Assembly: GCA_026395035.1 (NCBI GenBank)
Contig: JAPLZN010000040.1
Span: forward strand, 1-9,978
DNA from: Candidatus Vogelbacteria bacterium
GTDB lineage: Bacteria; Patescibacteriota; Minisyncoccia; Phycocordibacterales; XYD1-FULL-46-19
Direction of reading: 5' to 3'
DNA: 9,978 nt
Shown here: in pieces, positions 1-7,158 of the stretch
Position numbering within the stretch: the first letter of the stretch is position 1
How the letters are laid out: every line of letters starts with the position of its first letter
Notes under the pieces: model-generated
The model's input: only the letters and a program-made list of their open reading frames with translations
Told to the model about the DNA's origin: nothing
Databases searched by the model: none
Translations under genes and position numbers: made by a program

Positions 1-168
1 ATAATGGAGATCGAAAGATGTGCCAAAAGTCCTGTCTTTTATTTGATGATAAAAATCGGAAATTTTCATCGCGAAACGTCCGTCGTGCTGCCGCCGGAAT
101 TTAAAATAGTCGGGCAAGACGAACGGGGAGAGAGCAAGCCGGATAAATTTTTTGATCAGTTTCTTCAT
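1..168 (-). CDS. 5' end of a gene running off the window; possible SAM-methyltransferase-like (DUF268-type) protein
   Basis: An ATG at 168..166 opens a frame that stays open to base 1, giving 56 residues beginning MKKLIKKFIRLALSPF. The start overlaps the stop of the upstream glycosyltransferase gene in an ATGA arrangement (ATG 168..166, TGA 167..165), the classic layout for translational coupling, and this supports the start. The N-terminus is basic, with many Lys and Arg. It is followed by a hydrophilic stretch containing RTFGTSFDLHY. From memory, a phrase like this precedes the fold core in small proteins of polysaccharide loci annotated as DUF268 or methyltransferase-like. That resemblance is weak and the catalytic part is outside the window, so function is uncertain. 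The reading frame itself is well supported by the coupling and by the strand it shares with all its neighbours. Confidence 0.65.
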   Translation of the reverse strand, partial: MKKLIKKFIRLALSPFVLPDYFKFRRQHDGRFAMKISDFYHQIKDRTFGTSFDLHY

Positions 169-1115
169 TGTTTTTTGAATCGGCGTTTCAGCTTGGTCAG
201 CCAGAAAATGAGTTTCTCCGGCAGAATCTTGTTGTAAACATAATACCAAAACATATCCTTGGCGGGCAGTCGACTGAAGCCAAAGTGGTAGCCTGGTTCG
301 GAGCGTTCCACTTGGGTGATTGCGTCTTTGATCGCGGCGATATACGGTTTATAAAACAACTCGCGTTTTCGCCGCGGAATAAAATAACCGGCGGCTGGGG
401 TAAATTTATTCTTCGACAATAATTTGAAGGCGTGAAAATGATAAAAGACAGGCTGAGAATTGGGCGCGTCCTTGATGTTCCAGGGGGCCGAGCCAATGAG
501 GGGGGTTTTTACGATACAGAGATGCTCGCCGTAAAGTTTGGGCCATTCATCGAGGTACATTTGGTCGCCATACTTGCCGTTTTCCAGTCGAAAGAAGCAC
601 CAATCTAGTGTTTGGTCGGCCCAACGAATGGCGGCCGCTCGTCCAATCTCGTCGTTTTTAAAATAAACGAAGCCCACATTAAACCGTCCAACTTTTTTTT
701 CTAACCGCTCTTGTTCGGCCGGAAAGCGGTGCTCGACAACGGCAATCGAATGGTCAGCAATCTCGTCAAAAAGCGGTGTTGGATTCTGAAAAAAGAACAG
801 GTCGGCATCGAGGTAGGTCAAAGACGGAAGATCTTGTTCTAGAAGCAAGAACCGGCAAAAGTTCGAGGTGCAGGTCCAGGAGTATTCGGTGACGGTCCGT
901 TCTTTTTTTATTTTTTGCAGACGAGTGTTTTCGAATTCGGCGGCTGATACGAGTCGGACATTCTCTAAGTTCATCCGACTGAGAAGGTCGTGAGTGATAT
1001 CATCCAGGCACAAGATCCATAGAACGAATTCGGGACAGTGTCGGGCAAGCGAAAAATACAGGGTCAGCCCCTTGTAAAGGTAGTTCCGGTCGAATAATGT
1101 ACAAAAATGTCGCAT
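165..1115 (-). CDS. GT-A-fold glycosyltransferase (GT8-like nucleotide-diphospho-sugar transferase)
   Basis: Encodes 316 residues, ATG to TGA. The layout is that of a GT-A glycosyltransferase. The N-terminus starts with a beta strand (MRHFCTLFDRNYLYKGL). A DxD motif, expected to bind metal and nucleotide-sugar phosphates, sits at about residues 101-107 as YLDADLF. FNVGFVYF lies at 145-152, an acidic GDQMYLDEWP at 183-192, and HFH at 226-228. This order (DAD, then NVG, then GDQ, then a late His) matches the GT8-like family found in O-antigen loci. Donor and acceptor cannot be read from the sequence. The C-terminus is basic (KLKRRFKKQ), which could favour association with the inner membrane. 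I see no signal peptide or transmembrane helix. The gene follows the 1905..1144 methyltransferase after 28 bp and overlaps the next gene by 4 bp. No Shine-Dalgarno sequence is visible before its ATG. Confidence 0.85.
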   Translation of the reverse strand: MRHFCTLFDRNYLYKGLTLYFSLARHCPEFVLWILCLDDITHDLLSRMNLENVRLVSAAEFENTRLQKIKKERTVTEYSWTCTSNFCRFLLLEQDLPSLTYLDADLFFFQNPTPLFDEIADHSIAVVEHRFPAEQERLEKKVGRFNVGFVYFKNDEIGRAAAIRWADQTLDWCFFRLENGKYGDQMYLDEWPKLYGEHLCIVKTPLIGSAPWNIKDAPNSQPVFYHFHAFKLLSKNKFTPAAGYFIPRRKRELFYKPYIAAIKDAITQVERSEPGYHFGFSRLPAKDMFWYYVYNKILPEKLIFWLTKLKRRFKKQ

Positions 1116-1143
1116 TGTTATTATGTCGGTGAAGCGAATTTAA

Positions 1144-1905
1144 TTATGAGCGTACGATATGCTCCCAGCCATCTTGGAAGGGGACTTTTCCATCGGAAGC
1201 CCAAAAATACAGACTATGTCTCCCGGGGTAGATCGTTTCAAAGACGGTGACTTCTTTGAAGAAGGGGGTAAAGAAACGCTTTAAATCGTCCAGGTCTTTG
1301 AACTCGTATTCATGTGTATCCAGTTTTTCCCCGGTTTCCTGCTCGATAATTGTAGAACCACTTAAAATACCCCCGGGAGTCAGCCGATGCTTGATCTCGG
1401 GCATAATCTGCTCGATCTCGTTTGGGGTGAAATGTTCGATCGCCGTGTCCCAGACGACGTTGTCGTATTTACCGGCGGGCATGTTGTTTCGGATATCAGC
1501 CAACACATAAGTAATATTGGGAGCGCTATTTTTACGGGTCGCTGTCGCGATGGCTTTCTTGTCGAAGTCGCAGGCCGTGACCGACTCGCAAACGATGCTG
1601 GAGAAATTTCTAGCGTTGAAGCCGTCTCCGCAGGATAGTTCCAGCATTTTTCCTCCCCGTTTTAGGGCCAAGTTACTGAAGATACCCCTCTCCAACCAAA
1701 AAGGCAGGCGGGACTTTTCCCATAGGTGGTTTAAGTCGATGTGGTGGTCGAAGAATTCCGGGGTCGGCGGAATTGCCCAGGAGGTCTGAAGTAACCGTCG
1801 ATGTGCCGCCGAACTCCATTTGGCGGCGAGCGTTGACTCGAGTTCAGCGAGCCAAACCAGCGGTTTTTTGAAATGTTTAAGAATTTTTATTATTGTTTTT
1901 TTCAT
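1144..1905 (-). CDS. Class I SAM-dependent methyltransferase (Methyltransf_11/25-like)
   Basis: Encodes 253 residues, ATG to TAA. The Rossmann-fold SAM-binding signature MLELSCGDGFNARN lies at about residues 87-100 (motif I). The acidic end of strand beta-2 is ACDFD at 111-115, LADIRN follows at 135-140, the post-II motif WDTAIEHF is at 152-159, and RLTPGGIL is at 174-181. This is the standard order for small-molecule methyltransferases. About 85 residues precede motif I and probably form a substrate cap. They include a Trp-rich stretch and HHIDLNHLWEKSRLPFW. The substrate is not identifiable; in this context an O- or N-methylation of a sugar residue or a glycan end is likely. It sits 21 bp after the GT2-like gene and 28 bp before the GT8-like gene, so it is very probably co-transcribed with both. 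No clear Shine-Dalgarno sequence is present. Confidence 0.85.
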   Translation of the reverse strand: MKKTIIKILKHFKKPLVWLAELESTLAAKWSSAAHRRLLQTSWAIPPTPEFFDHHIDLNHLWEKSRLPFWLERGIFSNLALKRGGKMLELSCGDGFNARNFSSIVCESVTACDFDKKAIATATRKNSAPNITYVLADIRNNMPAGKYDNVVWDTAIEHFTPNEIEQIMPEIKHRLTPGGILSGSTIIEQETGEKLDTHEYEFKDLDDLKRFFTPFFKEVTVFETIYPGRHSLYFWASDGKVPFQDGWEHIVRS

Positions 1906-1926
1906 TTTGATTTTGTGACTGGATCT

Positions 1927-2850
1927 TTAGCTAAAAAATTTTCGTAAATTAAACAGCAATTTTTTGACTAAAAACTTTAGCTGTATCACCGTGCGGCCTG
2001 TTCCCGTCGTGGCCAGAAACTGCGCAAATTTCTCTTTCGCTAACAGATCTTCGGTTGGCGTCGCGCGGATAATTGCTACCGGGGCGGGGGACAAGGATAC
2101 TTCGTAGATTTTAGTTCCGGTGCTATTTTCTCCGCTGTCATCCATTCCGATATTGACGACCAGGGAACGCCCGGGGTAGAGAGTAAGTTTTCCGGCCAGA
2201 AAACAGGAGGCATACCAGCGGACCGCCCAGGAATCGTTCACCTTCATGATCTGATTTTCGAGCATCATTGTGTAGGGGTAATTCCCGTCGAAATCGAACT
2301 CTCGGGTTAGGCGGCGTTTTTTCAGTTCGGTAAGTAATTTTACTCCATCCGGTTCGTAATATTTCCAGGCTCGTTTCCAGGTCGCCCAGCCCCAGCAATC
2401 TGCGCCCTTGATAAAAAATGTTTCTGGGAGTCCGTCGACCGGGTAAACATATCCGTGGATTTCCGCGACGGTATCTGTATCGGCATAGAGTTCGAGCCCG
2501 TCATTCATGAAAGACAGAAAATGGGGCGATGTTACTAGATCATCCTCAAGCACTATCACTCGGTCGAATTTTTCGACCAGTTCGGTTACTCCGCTTGTTA
2601 TCGAATGGGCCAGACCCCAGTTTTCCGGTCTTTCGACAATAGTAACCGAACGAAAGCCTGAAATATTCTTGATATAGTCCCGTATTTGCGTCACCCTTAC
2701 CGTGCCCGCTTTGTCTTTGGCGGCGTCGGAGAAGATAAATAGGTCGCTCTCTTTTGCGAGCTGGTTTTTCGCCAAAGCCTCAACCGTTCGGCGGGTATGG
2801 TCGAGGCGGTTATAAACAAACAGGGCGATTGGGGCAGGAGATTTTGACAT
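1927..2850 (-). CDS. GT2-like glycosyltransferase (GT-A fold)
   Basis: Encodes 307 residues, ATG to TAA. It opens with PIALFVYNRLDHTRRTVEAL (residues 7-26), a nucleotide-sugar-binding start typical of a group of glycosyltransferases in O-antigen and capsule clusters. An acidic metal-binding motif, VLEDDLVTSPHFLSFMN, lies at about 100-116. WGWATWKRAW at 153-162 and the substrate-loop-like WAVRWYAS at 208-215 follow. NWGLAHSITSGV at 77-88 is also typical. The protein is probably cytoplasmic or peripheral to the inner membrane, and the C-terminal ~40 residues are basic and hydrophobic (FLVKKLLFNLRKFFS). Donor and acceptor are unknown. The gene stands 144 bp downstream of the methyltransferase ending at 2995, the second largest gap in the window, so a separate promoter is possible, although none is obvious. 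The next gene follows after 21 bp. Confidence 0.87.
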   Translation of the reverse strand: MSKSPAPIALFVYNRLDHTRRTVEALAKNQLAKESDLFIFSDAAKDKAGTVRVTQIRDYIKNISGFRSVTIVERPENWGLAHSITSGVTELVEKFDRVIVLEDDLVTSPHFLSFMNDGLELYADTDTVAEIHGYVYPVDGLPETFFIKGADCWGWATWKRAWKYYEPDGVKLLTELKKRRLTREFDFDGNYPYTMMLENQIMKVNDSWAVRWYASCFLAGKLTLYPGRSLVVNIGMDDSGENSTGTKIYEVSLSPAPVAIIRATPTEDLLAKEKFAQFLATTGTGRTVIQLKFLVKKLLFNLRKFFS

Positions 2851-2994
2851 TTACGCGTTAATTTTGCCAGATTTTATGGCTAGGCGCAACGAGAGCTCGG
2901 GGCACTCACCATCACTGGATTGACAGCTTCGGCTAGAGCAAAGGGGATAATGACAAATAAAATACAGCGGAAACATTATTGTTAAGTTTTGGAT

Positions 2995-3708
2995 TTATTC
3001 GTAACGAAATACGGTCATACCGACACTTTCGGGGGGACGCAGTTCGGTTATTAATTTCCAGCGCGGCTCGTTTTGTATTGCCGGTCTAATCATCTCCGTC
3101 TTGGCAGTGTTCCAGTCGTGCATTATTAAAAGGGAACCATGACGGAAATAAGGTTTTAAAAATTCATATTGTCTTAGGGTTTCTTTTCCGTCTTCTGCTC
3201 CGTCTAGTAGGGCGCAATCACAACCGCCGTTCTCGTCTAGAAGTTGCTTAAATTTTCCGATGTCGCTTCCTTTGTAGAATTCTATGAAGGGAGTGAGACG
3301 AGGCAAGTGTTGAAGGTAATATTTCTTGGCTTTTTGGAAAAAGTAGTCTTCCGTCTCAAGGGTATGAAGCTTTCCTTGGCCGACCTTTTTAAAGGCGCTG
3401 GCCAGAAAAAAGGTACTACCGCCTCCGGTATAAGTTCCGATTTCCAAGCAAAAGCGGGGTTTGTTATTGAGAATTGTATCGTAGAGGCATTTTCGTTCAG
3501 CCGAGTACATTTGCCCGCGCAAGCCCCAATGCCCTTCATAGAAAAATCTCTGTTGCTCTGTGAGTTTTGGACGCTTAAAGATGAGATAAGCGATTCTCTC
3601 AAGCCAGGTCAGTTCATGGAAGTTGTGCCTCAACCCGGAGTTGAAACCTGCAGTGATTCTCATCTGCCAGAGGGCATATTTGATACGGTTTAGGTATTTA
3701 TTTATCAT
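2995..3708 (-). CDS. Class I SAM-dependent methyltransferase (Methyltransf_24 / CmcI-like)
   Basis: Encodes 237 residues from the ATG at 3708. A TTG two codons upstream at 3714 would also be in frame, but I prefer the ATG. Motif I is [17 protein letters not shown] at about residues 87-103. HTLETE at 115-120 is the acidic beta-2 end, CALLDGAED at 165-173 is the post-II region, and SLLIMHDW at 192-199 closes the core. This LDGAED...MHDW pattern is typical of the Methyltransf_24 group, which includes sugar O-methyltransferases and CmcI-type enzymes. The start lies inside the end of the aminotransferase gene (11-bp overlap with its TAA at 3700..3698), so the two are likely translationally coupled. 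Position directly after the amino-sugar block makes methylation of that sugar an attractive but unproven role. Confidence 0.85.
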   Translation of the reverse strand: MINKYLNRIKYALWQMRITAGFNSGLRHNFHELTWLERIAYLIFKRPKLTEQQRFFYEGHWGLRGQMYSAERKCLYDTILNNKPRFCLEIGTYTGGGSTFFLASAFKKVGQGKLHTLETEDYFFQKAKKYYLQHLPRLTPFIEFYKGSDIGKFKQLLDENGGCDCALLDGAEDGKETLRQYEFLKPYFRHGSLLIMHDWNTAKTEMIRPAIQNEPRWKLITELRPPESVGMTVFRYE

Positions 3709-4795
3709 GGGCAAAAAATGTTTTAATGTTGCTGCAAACAGTGAGTATGTCTTGGGTTGAAAGTTCTGGGTGTATCGGTAAGGATAGAATATGCGCGGTC
3801 GCCACTTCGGTCTTTGGTAGACTGATTTGGTTATATTCGAAGAAGGACGCCTGTCTGTGGATTGGGATCGGATAATGGATGAGTGTCGGGATGTCCTTTC
3901 CCTTCAAGAAAGACTGCAAATCGTCGCGTCGGGCGGTTTCGACCACGAAGAGGTGATAGACATGTTTAGCTCCTGGCCGTTCGAGTGGTAATTTAATTTC
4001 TGTCACCCCGGCCAATTCCTGTCGATAAAGGGCGGCCAGTGTGCTTCGACGATTGTTATTTTTGTCTAAATTTGGCAATCGAACGGATAAAATAGCGGCT
4101 TGGATTTCGTCTAGTCGGCTATTAAGGCCGTAAATTTCGTGCTCATAGCGATTGGTTTGGCCGTAGTTGCGAAGCATTCGACATTTAACCGCCAGCTGGT
4201 CATCGTTGGTGACAATTGCTCCGCCATCGCCGAAAGCGCCGAGATTTTTGGTCGGGTAAAAACTGAAACAACCGAAAGCGCCGAAGGTGCCAACCTTTTT
4301 GCCCTTATATTCGGCTCCGTGCGCTTGAGCGCAGTCTTCAATGACGGTCAGACCATGTTTGTTCGCGATCTCCATAATCTTATCCAAGTCGCAAGCTTGC
4401 CCGTAAAGGTGAACCGGAATAATTGCTTTAGTTTTGGGCGTAATCTTGGCTTCGATCAACGCTGGGTCTAGATGGAAATATTCGTCGGTGTCGGCAAAAA
4501 CAGGGGTACCACCGGCGGCCGTTATGGAGAGGGCGGTGGCGACGGCCGAACGAGAAGTCGTAATCACCTCGTCGCCTGGTTTTAAGCCGATTGCCAGCAG
4601 GGCGATTTGCAGGGCTTCCAGGCCATTACCGACTCCGATCGCCTGTCCCGCGCCGAGATAGCCGGCGAAGGCCGTTTCAAAATTCTCCACTTCTTGTCCG
4701 AGAATATACCAGCCCGATTCAAGAACGCGGCTGATCGCCGCGTCGATTTTCGACTGATCTTCCTCGTAGGCTTTTTTAAAATCGTTGAACAGCAT
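3698..4795 (-). CDS. fdtB: DegT/DnrJ/EryC1/StrS-family PLP sugar aminotransferase (FdtB/QdtB type)
   Basis: Encodes 365 residues, the usual size for this family. It is predicted to transfer an amino group, usually from glutamate, to C3 of a dTDP-3-keto-6-deoxyhexose, giving dTDP-3-amino-3,6-dideoxyhexose. Visible landmarks are [13 protein letters not shown] at 54-66 (phosphate loop), [11 protein letters not shown] at 153-163 with the Asp facing the PLP ring nitrogen, and [15 protein letters not shown] at 178-192, where Lys183 is the expected Schiff-base lysine. [12 protein letters not shown] at 223-234 is the family signature. The C-terminal LIHYPIPIH is also typical. The sugar specificity is inferred from the ketoisomerase gene immediately upstream and from rmlA/rmlB; sequence alone does not separate FdtB from QdtB or other C3 aminotransferases. 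The 10-bp gap before the ATG holds the clearest ribosome-binding site in the window. Confidence 0.9.
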   Translation of the reverse strand: MLFNDFKKAYEEDQSKIDAAISRVLESGWYILGQEVENFETAFAGYLGAGQAIGVGNGLEALQIALLAIGLKPGDEVITTSRSAVATALSITAAGGTPVFADTDEYFHLDPALIEAKITPKTKAIIPVHLYGQACDLDKIMEIANKHGLTVIEDCAQAHGAEYKGKKVGTFGAFGCFSFYPTKNLGAFGDGGAIVTNDDQLAVKCRMLRNYGQTNRYEHEIYGLNSRLDEIQAAILSVRLPNLDKNNNRRSTLAALYRQELAGVTEIKLPLERPGAKHVYHLFVVETARRDDLQSFLKGKDIPTLIHYPIPIHRQASFFEYNQISLPKTEVATAHILSLPIHPELSTQDILTVCSNIKTFFAHDK

Positions 4796-4799
4796 AATT

Positions 4800-4803
4800 C
4801 TCC
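4800..4803 (-). promoter_or_regulatory. Shine-Dalgarno sequence for the aminotransferase gene
   Basis: On the minus strand the ten bases between the ketoisomerase stop and the aminotransferase start read CCGGAGAATT, followed by ATG at 4795. GGAG therefore lies 4 bases before the start codon, close but usable. It stands out because none of the other starts in the window has an obvious GGAG or AGGA element. Confidence 0.65.
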
Positions 4804-4805
4804 GG

Positions 4806-5225
4806 TTAAATAATCAGGGACTTAAACTCAGAGTAATCTCGGATGTAGTCAGTGGCTAGGTAAGGCGAATCAGCAACAACCAGAATGACGCAGTCCGGCG
4901 AAAAATCGGTCATCGTGTGCCAAAGCAGTGGTCCAAGCAGAATGCCCTGCGCTGGATCGTTCAGTTGAATCGTCTGGGTGTTTTTACCATCGTCTAAAAA
5001 GAGATCGAAACTGCCGTTTAAGCAAAAGATCGCCTGGGAAATTTTCCGATGGGCATGTTTACCGCGGACGGCACCGGCCTGGCTTAAACCGGTAATAAAA
5101 TAAAAGCGCTTGATCTCAAAGGGAATGTTCTTTGACCCTTCGCCGATACACAGTAGCCCATCCGGCCGATCGTCGGATGATTGCAGGACGACGGTTCCGG
5201 AATTATTTACTTTTATCGCTGTCAT
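4806..5225 (-). CDS. fdtA: dTDP-4-keto-6-deoxyglucose 3,4-ketoisomerase (FdtA/QdtA-type cupin)
   Basis: Encodes 139 residues, matching the ~135-140 residues of this single-domain cupin family (WxcM/FdtA). It converts dTDP-4-keto-6-deoxyglucose to a dTDP-3-keto-6-deoxyhexose, the step before C3 transamination. Landmarks are [11 protein letters not shown] at 34-44, RGKHAHRK at 54-61 with the two catalytic histidines at 57 and 59, [14 protein letters not shown] at 67-80, [10 protein letters not shown] at 100-109, and the closing DYIRDYSEF at 126-134. FdtA enzymes invert C4 to give the galacto product and QdtA enzymes keep gluco. I cannot decide between them, so the symbol is by family only. The ATG at 5225 overlaps the end of rmlA by 23 bp and no Shine-Dalgarno sequence is present, which suggests coupled translation from rmlA. 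The start is preceded by a run of eight A's in the coding sense. Confidence 0.9.
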   Translation of the reverse strand: MTAIKVNNSGTVVLQSSDDRPDGLLCIGEGSKNIPFEIKRFYFITGLSQAGAVRGKHAHRKISQAIFCLNGSFDLFLDDGKNTQTIQLNDPAQGILLGPLLWHTMTDFSPDCVILVVADSPYLATDYIRDYSEFKSLII

Positions 5226-5952
5226 CTTTTTTTTGTTTCTCGAATAATCCGGCTTCTAGCAGACTGTCGAAAGTGCCAATATCGAACCACTCTTTTTCCA
5301 GGCGGGCCGCCCGGAGCTTGCCTTCCGCAATGTATTTGTTATTTAGATAGGTGATCTCAAATTCTCCCCGGTCGGATTTTGGCTGGCCGACCATCTTGGT
5401 AAAGACCGTATGGTCATAGATATAAACACCGACGACGGCCAGATCGGATTTGGGCGCGGTCGGCTTTTCTACGATCTCTGTTACCTTGTCGCTCTCGTCG
5501 ATGGTTGCGATACCGAAGCGGGTCGGGTCTTTGACCGGCTTCAGGAACACTACCGCCCCGTCGTGGAAGTTTTGGATTTCCGCCGTCAGGTCGTCTTCAA
5601 TAATGTTGTCGCCCAGATACAGCACGCAATTGTCGTCACCGACATAGTCTTTGGCAATATAGAGTCCATCGGCAATGCCGGAAGCGGTATTCTGGATACC
5701 ATAGACGATTTGGATCTGCTTGCCGGTTGTTTTGGAGATAAAGTTCTGGCCGGATCCGAGCAGATCGACAAAAGCGCCGATTCGGTCGGGGGAGGTGACG
5801 ATCATGATCTTATCGACACCGGCACTGACCAATTTTTCGATGGCGTAATAGATGACCGGTTTATCATAGACCGGGAGGAGGTGCTTGTTCGTGGAGAGAG
5901 TCAGGGGATAGAGCCGAGTGGCTTTTCCGCCGGCCAAAATAACGCCTTTCAT
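5203..5952 (-). CDS. rmlA: Glucose-1-phosphate thymidylyltransferase, short form
   Basis: Encodes 249 residues. It joins dTTP and glucose-1-phosphate to give dTDP-glucose, the first step of the pathway. The N-terminal nucleotide-binding motif is LAGGKATRLYPLT at 6-18 (Ala where many members have Gly). NKHLLPVYDKPVIYY follows at 22-36. YLGDNI at 112-117 carries the metal-binding Asp, VEKP is at 161-164, GEFEIT at 196-201 and WFDIGTFDSL at 222-231. Classical RmlA is ~290 residues with a C-terminal allosteric helical part. This protein ends just after the WFDIGT block with a charged tail ([12 protein letters not shown]), so that part is absent, as in other short nucleotidyltransferases. It may therefore escape feedback inhibition by dTDP-rhamnose, which fits an amino-sugar rather than a rhamnose pathway (inference). 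It starts 41 bp after rmlB and overlaps the ketoisomerase gene by 23 bp. Confidence 0.92.
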   Translation of the reverse strand: MKGVILAGGKATRLYPLTLSTNKHLLPVYDKPVIYYAIEKLVSAGVDKIMIVTSPDRIGAFVDLLGSGQNFISKTTGKQIQIVYGIQNTASGIADGLYIAKDYVGDDNCVLYLGDNIIEDDLTAEIQNFHDGAVVFLKPVKDPTRFGIATIDESDKVTEIVEKPTAPKSDLAVVGVYIYDHTVFTKMVGQPKSDRGEFEITYLNNKYIAEGKLRAARLEKEWFDIGTFDSLLEAGLFEKQKKDDSDKSK

Positions 5953-5993
5953 GAACAGAAATATACCACTAACAGGGGCTCCAGTAAAGGTGA

Positions 5994-6968
5994 TTATTGG
6001 TGTTTTTGACCCTCTATTTTGGGGCGGTAGAACTCGAAAGTCTTGGCTAGGCCGGCTTCAAAATTATACTTTGGTTTCCAATCCAATTCTTTTCCAATTT
6101 CCGCATTGTCGATCGCGTAACGAAAGTCGTGTCCCGGCCGGTCGCGCACATATTCAATGAAACTTTCGTCCCGACCGGTTAGGGCTAAAAGTTTTTTTAC
6201 GATTTCAATATTTTTAAGCTCACAATCGCCACCAATATTGTAAGTTTTTCCTATCTCGCCTTTTTGCAAGATAAGATCGATTGCGTCGATATGGTCTTCG
6301 ACGAAGATCCAATCGCGGACATTTTCACCCTGGGCGTAGAGTGGTACTTTGGCTCCGGCGAGCAATAAAGAAATGAATTTCGGGATTAACTTCGTTTGGT
6401 CTTGATTGGGACCATAATTATTCGAACAACGGGAAATGGTGGCAGGCAGACCGAAAGTTTTTATGTAAGAACGGACGAGGAGGTCGGCCGAGGCCTTGCT
6501 CGCGCTATATGGGCTATTGGGCAAGAGCGGGGAGTCGGTGGTGAAAGCGGAGTCATCTGGTCCGAGCGAACCGTAAACTTCGTCGGTTGAGACCTGATGA
6601 AAGCGGGAGCTCTTGAATTCGGACGATAGGGTAAGCAGGTTGTGTGTGCCCAGAATGTTCGTTTCAATAAAGAGCGCCGGCCCAGTGATGCTCTTGTCGA
6701 CATGAGTCTCGGCGGCAAAATTGAGGACGACGCTCGGTCGATATTGTTCGAAAGCGGTTCGCAGGCTGGTCAGATCGCGGATATCAGCCTTGCTGAATTT
6801 GTAATTTGGCGCGTTTTCAATCGTAAGGTTATCGTGGTCGGCGGCGTAAGTTTCGGCGTCGATATTTATGAACAACCGATCCGGATAGAGCGGGACGAAC
6901 TTGTTTAGGTAATTACTGCCAATGAAACCGAGTCCACCAGTAACCAGGATTTGTTTTTCGAAAGTCAT
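5994..6968 (-). CDS. rmlB: dTDP-glucose 4,6-dehydratase
   Basis: Encodes 324 residues, within the usual 320-360 range. It converts dTDP-glucose to dTDP-4-keto-6-deoxyglucose using a bound NAD+ in the cytoplasm. It is an extended short-chain dehydrogenase/reductase. The NAD-binding TGGLGFIGSN lies at 10-19, AAETHVDKSI at 85-94, the catalytic STDEVYG at 127-133 (the Thr-Asp-Glu triad of RmlB), the YSASK Tyr-Lys pair at 154-158, and SRCSNNYGP at 179-187. NVRDWIFVEDH and RPGHDFRYAID downstream are also diagnostic. Together these separate RmlB from UDP-galactose epimerases. It is the first gene of the dTDP-sugar block and lies just downstream, in the reading direction, of the large palindromic element. 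The 43 bases between that element and the ATG are AT-rich on the gene-proximal side, but I cannot call a promoter with confidence. No Shine-Dalgarno sequence is seen. Confidence 0.94.
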   Translation of the reverse strand: MTFEKQILVTGGLGFIGSNYLNKFVPLYPDRLFINIDAETYAADHDNLTIENAPNYKFSKADIRDLTSLRTAFEQYRPSVVLNFAAETHVDKSITGPALFIETNILGTHNLLTLSSEFKSSRFHQVSTDEVYGSLGPDDSAFTTDSPLLPNSPYSASKASADLLVRSYIKTFGLPATISRCSNNYGPNQDQTKLIPKFISLLLAGAKVPLYAQGENVRDWIFVEDHIDAIDLILQKGEIGKTYNIGGDCELKNIEIVKKLLALTGRDESFIEYVRDRPGHDFRYAIDNAEIGKELDWKPKYNFEAGLAKTFEFYRPKIEGQKHQ

Positions 6969-7071
6969 GATGTTGTGTTACTTTAAATTACGAAACTCCC
7001 CATTTTCGGGCTTTGTGTCATTCCTGCGCAGGCCCCCGCCTCCGCGAGGGTAAACTCCGACAGGTATTGTC

Positions 7072-7124
7072 ATCCCGGGCTCCCGCCCGAATGTGCCATT
7101 CGGTACGGGCGGGTGACCCGGGAT
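7072..7124. repeat. Nested GC-rich palindrome inside the composite element
   Basis: Two concentric pairs of complementary arms are visible: ATCCCGGG at 7072..7079 pairs with CCCGGGAT at 7117..7124, and CCCGCCCG at 7082..7089 pairs with CGGGCGGG at 7106..7113. A competing small hairpin, CCGAATG with CATTCGG around the loop TGC, lies at 7087..7103. The stem is strong enough to form in RNA or single-stranded DNA. No run of U follows it in either direction, so I do not call it an intrinsic terminator. It is preceded at 7067..7071 by TTGTC, so this inner unit starts much as the outer arm does (TGTCATCC against TGTCATTCC). Confidence 0.75.
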
Positions 7125-7136
7125 CTTGTCCAAGAT
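7123..7136. repeat. Small hairpin following the GC-rich palindrome
   Basis: ATCTTG (7123..7128) and CAAGAT (7131..7136) are perfect complements around the two-base loop TC. Its first two bases are shared with the outer arm of the preceding palindrome, so the two structures cannot both form completely. Another short hairpin follows at once, TTCCT (7140..7144) with AGGAA (7148..7152). Confidence 0.6.
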
Positions 7137-7158
7137 TCCTTCCTTACAGGAACAGTAC

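Noticed and set aside
4..237. 77-residue open frame on the plus strand at the left edge
   Set aside because: The minus strand carries a coupled gene start (168) and the end of the glycosyltransferase over the same bases; the plus-strand frame has no supporting feature.
3244..3693. 149-residue open frame on the plus strand
   Set aside because: It is antisense to the Methyltransf_24 gene, shows no family motif and opposes the direction of every real gene here.
3709..3714. TTG start two codons upstream for the Methyltransf_24 gene
   Set aside because: The ATG at 3708 is adjacent, in frame and the commoner start; neither has a Shine-Dalgarno sequence that would favour the TTG.
5410..6009. 199-residue open frame on the plus strand
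   Set aside because: It lies antisense to rmlA, whose motifs are unmistakable. Its own translation is rich in Asp, Gly and Ile without recognisable domains, as expected from the complement of a real gene.
6969..7011. Promoter for rmlB
   Set aside because: An AT-rich patch (TAATTTAAA in the coding sense) could serve as a -10 region, but no matching -35 at suitable spacing was found.
7072..7124. Rho-independent terminator
   Set aside because: The stem is strong, but no T-run follows it on either strand, so an intrinsic terminator cannot be supported.
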